Shown here: one piece after another, positions 19,443-27,579 of the stretch | How positions within the stretch are numbered: the stretch's first letter is position 1 | Layout: every line of letters begins with the position of its first letter | Position numbers and translations under genes: made by a program | Notes under the pieces: model-generated | What the model saw: only the letters and a program-made list of their open reading frames with translations | Told to the model about the DNA's origin: nothing | Databases searched by the model: none | Assembly: GCA_012517205.1 (NCBI GenBank) | Contig: JAAYVL010000084.1 | Coordinates: 1-38,307 of the forward strand | Source of the DNA: Verrucomicrobiota bacterium | Lineage (GTDB): Bacteria; Verrucomicrobiota; Verrucomicrobiia; Limisphaerales; UBA8199 | Reading direction: 5' to 3' | DNA: 38,307 nt

Positions 19443-20242
19443 AACCGAACCCCGCCCGCTTCGGCGTCTGGGCCCGCATCCTCCTGCTGCTCCTGGGCGG
19501 CGCGGCCGCCAGCCTGGGCCAGCGGCACCCGGCCGGGGCGCCCGCGCCGCTGGACCCGGAGCGCGGAGCGCAGGAAGCGCGCGCGCTGGTGGCCGAGTTG
19601 CTGGCGCTGAAACCGGAACGCAATTCCACCAACACCGGCTGGGTCCGCATCCGCGACGCCGCGGGCAAAGAGCGGCAAATCCCCGCCCGCTTCGAGGTCT
19701 TCCTCACCCCCACCCATTGGGTCAGCGCTTACGAAACGCTCCCCGCGCCGGACTCCCCCGGCGGCGTCCGGTTGACGATCACCCGCGCGGCGCAGCAGCC
19801 CAACCGGTATGAATTGCGCGACCCCGCGGACGGCGGCGCTCCGCCTCCCGCCGCGCGGGAATTGACGGCGGCCGAAATCATGCAGCCCTTTGCCGGCTCG
19901 GACTTCTGGATTGCCGACCTCGGCCTGGAATTTCTGCATTGGCCGCGCCAGCAAGTCCTCAAATACGAGATGCGACACGGCAAATCCTGCAAGGTGCTCG
20001 AAAGCATCAATCCCCAGCCCGTGCCCGGCGGTTATTCCCGCGTGGTGGCCTGGTTCATGGTCGAAAGCCCGCACGGGCTCATTCACGCCGACGCCTACGA
20101 CGCCCAGGGCAGCCTGCTCAAACGCTTCGACCCCCGGAGCCTGGAAAAGGTGGACGGCGAATACCAACTGGCGGAGATGGAAATCCGCAACCGCAAGACC
20201 GGCTCCCAAACCTGGATCAAGTTCAACCTGGGGCGGGAGTAG
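19439..20242 (+). CDS. LolA-like outer-membrane lipoprotein-sorting protein, uncharacterised
   Basis: This 267-residue protein has a signal peptide (~1-28: hydrophobic ILLLLLGGAAASLG). The mature part has the pattern of the uncharacterised lipoprotein-sorting (LolA/LppX-like) family: long beta-strands with the segments FWIADLGLEFLHWP, YSRVVAWFMVES, IHADAYDAQGSLLKRFDPRSLEKV and RKTGSQTWIKFNL. The fold binds acyl chains of lipoproteins or lipids in the periplasm; the cargo of this branch is not known. Start and stop show coupling to lon, which is unusual for an exported protein. The family call rests on sequence pattern only. Confidence 0.75.
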
Positions 20243-20247
20243 GAAAA

Positions 20248-20260
20248 CGGGGCGACCCCG
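20248..20260. terminator. Short GC hairpin between convergent genes
   Basis: CGGGG and CCCCG flank a CGA loop, five bases after the LolA-like stop. The stem is short and has no T-tract, so the call is weak. Confidence 0.3.
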
Positions 20261-20346
20261 GAACGCTCCCCGCCGCCCTCCCGGCCGGCGCAAACCCCTG
20301 CCGCGCCGCACCCGCCGGAACACCGCCCGCCGCCCGTTCCCGCCGC

Positions 20347-20670
20347 TTACCGCCGGCTCACGCCGTTGGAGCGGGGCTCTTCAAAACGAATGATGATTTC
20401 GCCCGGCCGGGCATAGCCCAGCCGTTCCCGGGCCAGCCGCTCCACGGTCTTGGTGTCGTAAAGCAACGCATCGGCGGAGGAGCGCAACTGCCGAAGCGTC
20501 TCCTCTTCCTTGCGGATCAAAGTCTCCAGCCGCAGGATTTCCTTGCGCATCCGCTGGTTCTGCTGGATGCGCGGCAGATACCACATGCCCACCAGCATGA
20601 TGATGGCGATGAACAGCAGGAAAATCACCACCGGCGTCAATTTGTCCCAAATGCCAAGGTTGACTTTCAC
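20347..20670 (-). CDS. FtsB/DivIC-family septum formation initiator
   Basis: This 107-residue protein has one transmembrane helix (~12-33) and then a coiled coil (~35-70: QNQRMRKEILRLETLIRKEEETL). A C-terminal motif follows, TVERLARERLGYARPGEIIIRFEE, which is diagnostic of the FtsB/DivIC family. In the divisome, FtsB joins FtsL and FtsQ to activate septal peptidoglycan synthesis. The start appears to be GTG at 20670, giving MKVNLGIWDK. No dcw-cluster genes are adjacent. Confidence 0.9.
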   Translation of the reverse strand: MKVNLGIWDKLTPVVIFLLFIAIIMLVGMWYLPRIQQNQRMRKEILRLETLIRKEEETLRQLRSSADALLYDTKTVERLARERLGYARPGEIIIRFEEPRSNGVSRR

Positions 20671-20786
20671 CGCGTTGAATTAACCACAAATCCCACGGGT
20701 GTAAAAGGGAATTCACCCGCCCGCGCGCCACCGATCTCCGCGGGAGCCGTCCCGCCCGGGCTTCCGCCGGCGCTCCCGGTAGCGGC

Positions 20787-20814
20787 TTGTCAGGCGGTGG
20801 GATCTCCCGATAAA
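20787..20814 (+). promoter_or_regulatory. Predicted near-leaderless promoter of the YIP1-like gene
   Basis: TTGTCA (20787-20792), a 16-bp spacer and GATAAA (20809-20814) end 11 bases before the ATG at 20826. The predicted leader is about 5 nt. Confidence 0.5.
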
Positions 20815-20825
20815 GTGGCCCTGGA

Positions 20826-21452
20826 ATGATTAAAGTATTGCTGCTGATCTTTGAGCCGCAAGTGACCTGGGACAAAATTGAACAGGCCCAGCGCGGCGTA
20901 CTCTTCATTCTTGGCTTCTTCCTGTTGCCCCTGCTCCTGCTCACGGCCGGAATCGAGGGGTATGGCCTGGCTAATTGGGGCCGGTGGCAGGGCGAGGTTG
21001 CCCGCCTGAAAAAGATCAGTGTGGGCGAGGCCGTGGTGGTGGAAAGCGCGCAGGTCCTGCTCGCATTGCTGGTGGTTTTTGCGGGCGCCCGCCTGCTCAA
21101 GGAGGTCGGCGAAACGTTCCGGGGCGAACCCTCCTACACGCAGGCGTTTCGGACGGTGGCCTACGGCCTGGGACCGCTATTTTTGCTGCGCCTGGTGGAT
21201 TTATTCCCCGTCCCCTCCCCCTGGACAAGCTGGGCCATTGGCATCGTGCTGTCGCTGGGAGTGCTCTACCATGGCGTTCCCCGGGTCATGAAGCCCGACC
21301 CGTCCTATGCCTGGGGTCTGTACTTTCTGAGCGGGCTTCTGCTGTCGCTCCTCACCGGCGTGGTGCGGTTTATCACGGGCGCGTACTGGGCGGGCAAGTT
21401 CCCCAAACTCCAGTCCGCGGTTTCGCACCTGGCAGCGCAATTGCCTTTCTGA
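20826..21452 (+). CDS. YIP1-like multi-pass inner-membrane protein
   Basis: This 208-residue protein has about five hydrophobic helices (near 25-45, 72-90, 110-125, 134-150 and 162-185). The N-terminus LLLIFEPQVTWDKIEQAQ is typical of the bacterial YIP1/DUF1282 family, where an F-x-P-x-x-x-W motif precedes the first helix. The function of bacterial members is unknown. The last 80 bases overlap the convergent etherase fusion gene on the other strand. Confidence 0.8.
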   Translation: MIKVLLLIFEPQVTWDKIEQAQRGVLFILGFFLLPLLLLTAGIEGYGLANWGRWQGEVARLKKISVGEAVVVESAQVLLALLVVFAGARLLKEVGETFRGEPSYTQAFRTVAYGLGPLFLLRLVDLFPVPSPWTSWAIGIVLSLGVLYHGVPRVMKPDPSYAWGLYFLSGLLLSLLTGVVRFITGAYWAGKFPKLQSAVSHLAAQLPF

Positions 21453-23034
21453 TGTTCCACCCGGCGCGCCGGAGCGCCGCTTCGGCGCCGGCGGCATCGG
21501 CCCCCGTCAACTCCCGCACAATGCGCACGGCGCGGCCCCGCAGCTTGGCGTTGGCCGGATGCAAATCAATCATCAGGTTGCTGCGCACCTTGCCGAGGCG
21601 CACCATGGCCAGGGTGGTGAGGATGTTCAGGAGTTGCTTTGTCGCCGTCCCGGCTTTCAGCCGGGTTGACCCCGTCAGCACCTCGGGGCCGAGATTCGGA
21701 GCGATGACCACATCCGGACGCCGCGCGCGCGGAATCCGCAGGAACGGATTGAAGCAGATCAACGCGGTGGTTGCGCCGCGCCGCCGGGCCGCGTCCAGCG
21801 CGCCCCACACAAAGGGGGTGGTCCCGCTGGCCGCGAGACCCACGACCACATCCCGCCGGCCCAGGCCCCGGTACGCGAGGGCGCGCGCGCCCGCCTCCGC
21901 CTGGTCCTCGGCGCCTTCGACCGATTGCCACAACGCCGGACGGCCGCCGGCAATGATGCCCTGCACCTGCCCCGGCGGGGCGCCAAAAGTGGGCGGACAT
22001 TCGCTGGCATCCAGCACCCCCAGCCGGCCGCTGGTGCCCGCGCCCACATAGAACAGGCGCCCGCCGCGCCGGAAGGCGCGAACGACGGCCTGAATGAGCC
22101 GCGCCATGCGGCGATGCTCCGCCTGCAGCTTGCCGGGCACGCGGCCTTCCTCGGCCAGCATCAGCCGGATCGCCCGCTCCAGGGACAGGGTGTCCAGGCG
22201 CCGGGAGCGCGGATTGCGCTGTTCGGTGGGCGAAGGGCGGCGGGACCGCACCCGCTCCGGCCCGGCCTCCGGGCGGGTTTTTTTATTTCCCTCTCCGCGG
22301 ACGGCGTTTTGCGCCCCGCGCGCGCCGGAGGACCGCTCCCGCTTAACCGGGGCCGCCGCGTCCGGAACGCTTTCAAGCACCTGTGACGCCACGAGGGCCC
22401 GGGGCCAAAGTTTCCGCACGGCGCGCCCCACTTGCGCCGCAAAGGACGGATGCGCCCGGAAAACACTGCCGGCCGGCACAAACTGGATGCGAACGCCGGG
22501 CCGGGCCAGCCGCCGCGCGCAAGCCGCCGCATTCCGCGCCAGTTGCCCGGCGGCGTCCGCCAGGATGTCCGCCGCCAGCTTGTCCCGCCGGCTCCGGGCG
22601 GCAAAGACTTCGGCGGCGAGGCGGGCGATTTCCTCCCTTTCGGCCGTCCGGGCCCAGTCCATTAAATCCCCGGGTTCATTAAGCTGCAGCGCCCGGAGCA
22701 GACGCCGCCCCAGGGACGGCCAGACCCCGCGCTGGTCATAGGCCGCCGCCACCGCCTGAAGCGCGCGCACCCCAAGGTCGTAGCCGCTGCCACGATCGCC
22801 CAGCACCGCGCCCCGCCCGCCAATGCCGACAGCGCGGCCGTCCCAGTTCCGGCCATAGCCGCCAGCGCGCTCCGGCTCGCTGAACACGAACACCTGGAGC
22901 CGGCGCGGCGCGGCGTCCGCGCGCGCCGCGGCCGGGGGCGCGGTTTTCCGCGCGGCGCGGCCGGAGCCGCCGGCCTGGCTCAAATATCTCTCGTCCCGGG
23001 AGTGCGAATGGCGCATCATGGCCGCACTATTCAT
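21373..23034 (-). CDS. murQ: N-acetylmuramic acid 6-phosphate etherase fused to a truncated BadF-type sugar kinase domain
   Basis: The open frame is 553 residues. Residues ~275-540 are MurQ, which removes lactate from MurNAc-6-phosphate during peptidoglycan recycling. Its SIS motif is complete: YVGAGTSGRLGVLDASECPPTFG with catalytic Glu345, and EGAEDQAEAG follows. Residues ~60-228 match the C-terminal half of BadF/BadG-type N-acetylglucosamine or MurNAc kinases (GRGAVLGDRGSGYDLG, then a helical region, then VPAGSVFRAHPSF). The N-terminal ATP-binding half (G-x-D-G-G-G-T-K-T and the G-T-G-S loop) is absent. Residues 1-59 look like noncoding-derived sequence. A basic linker (~229-272) joins the halves. 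The start is uncertain: the ATG at 23034 opens the frame 46 nt from the divergent mnmE start. The kinase part is probably dead; MurQ may be functional. Confidence 0.85.
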   Translation of the reverse strand: MNSAAMMRHSHSRDERYLSQAGGSGRAARKTAPPAAARADAAPRRLQVFVFSEPERAGGYGRNWDGRAVGIGGRGAVLGDRGSGYDLGVRALQAVAAAYDQRGVWPSLGRRLLRALQLNEPGDLMDWARTAEREEIARLAAEVFAARSRRDKLAADILADAAGQLARNAAACARRLARPGVRIQFVPAGSVFRAHPSFAAQVGRAVRKLWPRALVASQVLESVPDAAAPVKRERSSGARGAQNAVRGEGNKKTRPEAGPERVRSRRPSPTEQRNPRSRRLDTLSLERAIRLMLAEEGRVPGKLQAEHRRMARLIQAVVRAFRRGGRLFYVGAGTSGRLGVLDASECPPTFGAPPGQVQGIIAGGRPALWQSVEGAEDQAEAGARALAYRGLGRRDVVVGLAASGTTPFVWGALDAARRRGATTALICFNPFLRIPRARRPDVVIAPNLGPEVLTGSTRLKAGTATKQLLNILTTLAMVRLGKVRSNLMIDLHPANAKLRGRAVRIVRELTGADAAGAEAALRRAGWNIRKAIALPGAKPRTGVWGTCPPSTRP

Positions 23035-23080
23035 CAGCGCCGCAGATTTTCAAAGCCGGAACTGCCGCGCGGGTGGTGAG

Positions 23081-24451
23081 ATGCACGACGATACCATAGC
23101 TGCGATTGCAACTCCGCTGGGCGTGGGCGGGCTGGCGGTGATCCGCCTTTCCGGCCCGCAGGCGCTGGCGATAGCCGACCGCTGCTTCCGGCCGGCCGGC
23201 GAAGCGGCGCCCCGGCCTTCGGCGGCGGCCTCCCATACGCTGCACTTCGGCCACATCGTCCGCGACGGGCAGACGGTGGATGAGGCGCTGCTGGCGGTGA
23301 TGCGCGCGCCGCGCACTTTCACGCGCGAGGAGGTGGTGGAAATCACCTGCCACGGCGGCCTCCTGCCCGCCCAAATGGTCCTGGCCACGGTGCTCGCCAG
23401 CGGGGCGCGCCTGGCGGCGCCCGGCGAATTCACCCTGCGCGCCTTTCTCAACGGGCGGATTGACCTCGCCCAGGCCGAAGCCGTGGTGGACCTGATTCAC
23501 TCGCGCACGGAACTGGCCCTGCGCGCCGCCAACGAGCAGCTCGCCGGCCGGCTCTCCCGCCGCGTCGCCGCGCTGCGCGATCCCCTGCGCGAAATCCTGG
23601 CCCACCTCGAAGCGCATATTGACTTCCCCGAGGAGGACATCGCGCCGGATGCGCGGGAGCAGTTGATCGCCCGCCTCCAACACTGCGAAGCGCAGATGGA
23701 CGAATTGCTGCGCACCGCGCCGGAGGGCCAGTTGCTCCGCCGGGGCATCCGCGTGGCGATCATCGGCCGGCCCAACGTCGGCAAATCGAGCCTGCTCAAT
23801 CAGCTCCTCGGCCACGATCGCGCCATCGTCTCCGCCCTCCCCGGCACCACCCGCGACACTATCGAGGAAACCGCCAACCTCCGCGGCCTCCCGGTGGTTT
23901 TCATTGACACCGCGGGCCTGCGCGAGGCGCGCGACGAGGTGGAGGCCGAGGGCATCCGGCGCAGCCGCCGGGCGCTGGAGGAGGCGGAATGTTTCCTGCA
24001 CGTGTTCGACGCGTCCGAGCCGCTGACGGCGGCCGACCGGGAGCGCCTCGCCGCGGAGGCCGGCAAACGGCGCATCCTGGTCCGCAACAAGATGGACTTG
24101 CCCGTCCGGCTGCAATTGCCGGCCGCGGCGGGCGCGCCGGTGGTGGATGTCTGCTGCCTGACCGGACAGGGCATCGAGGCGCTGAAGGACGCCATCAAGG
24201 GGCTGGTCTGGTCCGGGGAAATCCAGGCCGGGATGCTGCCGGTGATGATCAACGCCCGCCACGAGGACGCCCTCAACCGCTCCCGCGCCGCCGCGCAGCG
24301 CGCGGGCGAAACCCTGCGCGCGGGCGCGCCCCTGGAGCTCGCCGCGCTGGACCTCCGCATCGCCGTCAATGCCCTCGGGGAAATCGTCGGCCAGACCACC
24401 ACCGAAGACCTGCTGGACACGATCTTCAGCCAGTTCTGTATCGGGAAATAG
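23081..24451 (+). CDS. mnmE: tRNA modification GTPase MnmE
   Basis: This 456-residue protein works with MnmG to add the carboxymethylaminomethyl group at C5 of the wobble uridine in certain tRNAs. The N-terminal formyl-THF-binding domain covers ~1-118. A helical domain surrounds an inserted G domain with G1 GRPNVGKS (229-236), G2 GTTRDT (255-260), G3 DTAG (276-279) and G4 NKMD. The protein ends in the diagnostic C-I-G-K with Cys453. The start at 23081 gives the family N-terminus MHDDTIAAIATPLGVGG and is preceded by GGTGGTGAG; an in-frame ATG at 23018 would add 21 unrelated residues. MnmG is not in this window. Confidence 0.96.
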   Translation: MHDDTIAAIATPLGVGGLAVIRLSGPQALAIADRCFRPAGEAAPRPSAAASHTLHFGHIVRDGQTVDEALLAVMRAPRTFTREEVVEITCHGGLLPAQMVLATVLASGARLAAPGEFTLRAFLNGRIDLAQAEAVVDLIHSRTELALRAANEQLAGRLSRRVAALRDPLREILAHLEAHIDFPEEDIAPDAREQLIARLQHCEAQMDELLRTAPEGQLLRRGIRVAIIGRPNVGKSSLLNQLLGHDRAIVSALPGTTRDTIEETANLRGLPVVFIDTAGLREARDEVEAEGIRRSRRALEEAECFLHVFDASEPLTAADRERLAAEAGKRRILVRNKMDLPVRLQLPAAAGAPVVDVCCLTGQGIEALKDAIKGLVWSGEIQAGMLPVMINARHEDALNRSRAAAQRAGETLRAGAPLELAALDLRIAVNALGEIVGQTTTEDLLDTIFSQFCIGK

Positions 24452-24471
24452 CCCGGGGACGCGGCCCCGGG
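24452..24471. terminator. GC hairpin between convergent mnmE and frr
   Basis: CCCGGGG (24452-24458) and CCCCGGG (24465-24471) form a 7-bp stem with a 6-nt loop, directly after the mnmE stop. No T-tract follows on either strand. Confidence 0.45.
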
Positions 24472-24526
24472 ACGCCCGGCGGGAGCGCGCAAGCGGCCGC
24501 GCCGCCCGGCGGCGCCCGCCGCCGCG

Positions 24527-25087
24527 TCAGACCGTCATGATTTCCTTTTCCTTGCTGGCCACGTGGGCGTCAATTTTGGCGATGTAATCGTCCGTCAGCT
24601 TCTGCAATTCCTTCTCGGCGTGCTTGACATCGTCCTCGGTGATGCCGCTGTCGTGGCCGTGTTTCTTGAACTGATCCATCGTATCGCGCCGCACGTGGCG
24701 GATGGCCACGCGGCCTTCCTCGGCCATTTTGCGGACGATTTTCACGAATTCCTGGCGTCGCTCCTCGCTCAGTTCGGGGAAAAACAGCCGGATCACCTTG
24801 CCCTGAATGGACGGGGTCAAGCCGAGGTTGCTTTTGAGAATCGCCTTTTCGATGGGGTGCAGCGAGCCGGCATCCCACGGCTGGATGCTGAGCGTGCGCG
24901 GCTCCGGGGTGGTGATGCCGGCCAGCTCGCGAATGCGCATCTGCGAGCCATAGACCTCCACCATGATATTCTCGACCAGCGCGGGCGAAGCCTTGCCGGT
25001 GCGGACCCCGGCAAACTCCTTTACGATCACCTGCTCGGTCTTGCCCATTTTATCGTCCGCTTCCAATAAAAAGTCATCCAGTGCCAT
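24527..25087 (-). CDS. frr: Ribosome recycling factor
   Basis: This 186-residue protein matches the usual length of RRF (185 in E. coli). It splits post-termination ribosomes together with EF-G. Typical segments are EFAGVRTGKASPALVENIMVEVYG, ITTPEPRTLSIQPWDA, LFFPELSEERRQEFVKIVRKMAEEGRVAIRHVRRD and the C-terminal helix DDYIAKIDAHVASKEKEIMTV. A strong GGAGG lies five bases before the ATG, one of the few clear Shine-Dalgarno sites in the window. The common neighbours pyrH and tsf are absent. Confidence 0.97.
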   Translation of the reverse strand: MALDDFLLEADDKMGKTEQVIVKEFAGVRTGKASPALVENIMVEVYGSQMRIRELAGITTPEPRTLSIQPWDAGSLHPIEKAILKSNLGLTPSIQGKVIRLFFPELSEERRQEFVKIVRKMAEEGRVAIRHVRRDTMDQFKKHGHDSGITEDDVKHAEKELQKLTDDYIAKIDAHVASKEKEIMTV

Positions 25088-25134
25088 AGATGCCTCCAGC
25101 GTAATCGAATCCCGCCCGGCTGTATAGCGGCAAC

Positions 25135-26994
25135 TTACATCTCGGCCATGATCCGCTGCTCCGCCGCCGCGTTGTCGAGCTGGTGGCGGACGCGCATCAC
25201 CGAAACCCCGACCACCGGCGGGTAGGCCTGGTCGGCCTTCATGCGCGGCTCGACATACTCAATGACCTCGAAGAGCAGGCGGTTGGCCGCCCGGTAGTCC
25301 AGGTTCGTGAGCCGTTGAATGTAGCGCGTCGAGCGGTCAATGAGCTTGAGATTGCTCGGCACCACCCAAATCATGTAGTTGCCCATGACGCGCCCCAGCC
25401 GCACCATCGTGCAGGTCGAAAGCGCGTTCAACAGCATCTTGAGCCCCGCGCGCGTCACGCCGTCCAGCAGGAAATCCGTGGCCGGCACCGCCGCCAGCAC
25501 CAGCACACCCTCGGGGTTCCACCGGGCGGCAAAATCGCGAATCTCGGGGAAGGTCTCCGCGCGGCCGACGTAGATCAACCCGGTCCGCGCCCCCGCCTTT
25601 TTCGCCGCTTCCAGTTGTCGGCGGTAGAAACCGTCCTCCGCCAGCAGGGCCGCCTTTTCGGTCTCCGACAAAATGGCCACCGCGCTGTCGCCCGGGCGCA
25701 GCGGCCGGTGCGCCAGGCCGTCCAGCCCCACCTTGAACCGCATCAATTCCGCCGCGCTGATCTTGCGCACGATTTCGTAGGTGCGCGCCACCTTGTCCTC
25801 GCTGACCAGGGCGCGCACTTCCGCCTCGGTCCACTCGACGCACTGGGGCTGGCGCTTGATGATCCGCTCCCAGGCCTTCGGGGTGTCCGCATACGGCAGG
25901 AACAGGAACGACCAGGACTCCGTCGCCGTCGTATCATCGAATTTGCGGAACGGCGGCGAGCAAAACGTGGGCGAGCGCTCGGTGGTATCCGTCAGCACGT
26001 CAATCCCGAACCGGTCGGCATAGTAGTTGTTCTTGTGCTTGGCGCGATAAACGCCCTCTTCCAGCGACACGATCCGGGCCAGTTGCGCGCGGAAATCCGG
26101 CGCCCGCAGATTGCCGTGCATCTCCGTCAGCTTCCGGAGAAACTCCGCCGGCACGGCGTTCGAGTCCAGCGCGCAGGGCCCCTGGGGCTCCAGTTCCTTC
26201 ATCAGGTCGCGCAACACCATCTCCAGCACCGTCAGCATCACGCAAAGCTGAATGGTCGTGGCCTGCATGCGCGTCGAGCCGGTAATGGACATCGGCCCGG
26301 TCGTCAGATTGATCTTCTCAATGCGCGGCTCCTCGATGACCTCGCGGCTCCGCTTCACATGCTTGCACAGGATCTCATCCGGGTTGTTATAGACAAAATA
26401 GACCTTGGCCCCCACCTCCACCCCCTTCCAGGCGGTGCCGATCACAAACGACGTCTCGCCGCCTTCGGTGATGGCAAAAACCGCGTCCCGGGCCGAAATC
26501 CCCAGGTCGCCAATCTGCTTCTTGCCGAACTCCGTGAAATCCTCGAATCCCTCCACCGCTTTGATGAGCGCGAAGTCTCCGCCCGCCATCACGCTGAACG
26601 CGCGGTGCTCGAACTCCTCCGGCGACGGCTTGCTCTGCAGGCCGCGCGCGCGCTGCTTCTGCCAGAAATCGCGCCAGATGGAAACCAGTTGAATGCTCAG
26701 CCGCCCGGTGGAGCCGCACCCGGTGAAAAACACCTTCCCGCCCCCCTTCACCACGCGCAGCACGGTATCCGCAATCTGCCGCGCCCGCCCCGACTCCGCA
26801 AATTCCCGGTACTTGCGCACATTATCCCCATCGGCCTCGAACAACAGCCCCAAACCCGCAGCCACGTCGCCTTTGGCCGTTTCGCTCAGGTTGGCGGTGA
26901 CGGGATGGGAGGATTCAGTCGTAAGGACCCCCAGTTGAAATTGGTCGCTAATCTTGAGGAAGTCGTCGGATCGCTGATTGGATGTTTGGCTCAT
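25135..26994 (-). CDS. GKRP-like double SIS-domain sugar-phosphate-binding protein
   Basis: This 619-residue protein is close in length and layout to the glucokinase regulatory protein family, whose members carry two SIS domains derived from MurQ. SIS 1 is near 85-270 (GGGKVFFTGCGSTGRLSIQL, AITEGGETSFVIGTAW, TGPMSITGSTRMQATTIQL). SIS 2 is near 395-585 (LIYVGRAETFPEIRDF, VTRAGLKMLLNALSTCTMVRLGRVMGNYM, VPSNLKLIDRSTRYIQRL). The catalytic E-C-P-P-T segment of true etherases is missing after GSTGRL. The protein is therefore probably regulatory or has another isomerase-like activity on a sugar phosphate. No sugar kinase gene is adjacent. The location, two genes from the MurQ fusion, suggests an amino-sugar link. 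No Shine-Dalgarno is visible. Confidence 0.82.
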   Translation of the reverse strand: MSQTSNQRSDDFLKISDQFQLGVLTTESSHPVTANLSETAKGDVAAGLGLLFEADGDNVRKYREFAESGRARQIADTVLRVVKGGGKVFFTGCGSTGRLSIQLVSIWRDFWQKQRARGLQSKPSPEEFEHRAFSVMAGGDFALIKAVEGFEDFTEFGKKQIGDLGISARDAVFAITEGGETSFVIGTAWKGVEVGAKVYFVYNNPDEILCKHVKRSREVIEEPRIEKINLTTGPMSITGSTRMQATTIQLCVMLTVLEMVLRDLMKELEPQGPCALDSNAVPAEFLRKLTEMHGNLRAPDFRAQLARIVSLEEGVYRAKHKNNYYADRFGIDVLTDTTERSPTFCSPPFRKFDDTTATESWSFLFLPYADTPKAWERIIKRQPQCVEWTEAEVRALVSEDKVARTYEIVRKISAAELMRFKVGLDGLAHRPLRPGDSAVAILSETEKAALLAEDGFYRRQLEAAKKAGARTGLIYVGRAETFPEIRDFAARWNPEGVLVLAAVPATDFLLDGVTRAGLKMLLNALSTCTMVRLGRVMGNYMIWVVPSNLKLIDRSTRYIQRLTNLDYRAANRLLFEVIEYVEPRMKADQAYPPVVGVSVMRVRHQLDNAAAEQRIMAEM

Positions 26995-27267
26995 GAGAGA
27001 TGCTGTATGTTCGTAATGTTAAGATCGTTTGCTGGAGCGCAGTCTGCCGGGCGGCGGCCCCCAGGTCAAACCAAATCCACGCGCACCCCGAAGGTTCTCG
27101 AAACCAGAGCCCGCGAATGACCTCGCTCTCCCAGCCCGGAATTGACCAGCATCACCCGGGCGCTCCCCCGACGCACTGCGATCCAACCCCTCCCAGGCAA
27201 CCAGGCCAGATTTTCCCTCCTGCCTCTCCCGCCAACAGCAACCTCCCCATCCCCTCCCGCCCCCCTT

Positions 27268-27380
27268 CCATCGAGCCGTGTACAAGGGGTGTACAAGGGA
27301 TGCTCACCGGAAGTTCATAGGATTTTAGCTGGTACACCCGATGAGCATCCCTTGTACACCCCTTGTACACGGCTCGATGG
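27268..27380. repeat. Long inverted repeat with 39-bp perfect arms
   Basis: Positions 27268-27306 are the exact reverse complement of 27342-27380. The loop is 35 nt. Pairing extends a few more bases inward past one mismatch. Each arm contains the 11-mer GTGTACAAGGG twice in tandem, and a related GGTACACCC occurs in the loop. The flanks show no evident target-site duplication and the element encodes nothing. Confidence 0.9.
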
Positions 27381-27461
27381 CGTGTATGGATGAGGCTGGA
27401 AAGACGGGAGTTACGCGAAAAACGGGGTGCGTGAGAATGACGAGAGTCGAAAAGGGGGAAG

Positions 27462-27478
27462 TGTCCAATAATTGGACA
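27462..27478. promoter_or_regulatory. Perfect palindrome, operator-like
   Basis: TGTCCAAT and ATTGGACA are perfect 8-bp inverted copies around one central A. Size and symmetry fit a dimeric regulator site. The only downstream minus-strand gene is the GKRP-like one, ~470 bases away, so its target is unclear. Confidence 0.5.
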
Positions 27479-27565
27479 GTTCGGAGGGGGCTCTAAGGGT
27501 TAAGGTCGTTGCATTAGCCCGATTTTGGCTGGGCGGGCGGGGTCGGTTTTGGCTGTGCCCGGCCA

Positions 27566-27579
27566 GCCCGTTAGCGGGC
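27566..27579 (-). terminator. Hairpin spanning the thpR stop codon
   Basis: GCCCG (27566-27570) and CGGGC (27575-27579) enclose a 4-nt loop that contains the thpR stop codon. It may act in termination but has no T-tract. Confidence 0.3.

Larger units (their letters stand above)
26995..27570. other. Intergenic stretch holding a long inverted repeat and a palindrome
   Basis: No gene is supported. It contains the 39-bp-arm inverted repeat at 27268-27380 and the 17-bp palindrome at 27462-27478. A pyrimidine-rich tract lies at ~27225-27270. Both flanking genes are on the minus strand, so the stretch lies between the 3' end of thpR and the start of the GKRP-like gene. Confidence 0.6.

Noticed and set aside
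25183-27120. 645-residue open frame on the plus strand
   Set aside because: It is antisense to the GKRP-like gene and has shadow-type composition.
27268-27380. Insertion sequence
   Set aside because: The total length is 113 bp with no transposase and no visible target duplication. It could at most be a non-autonomous element.
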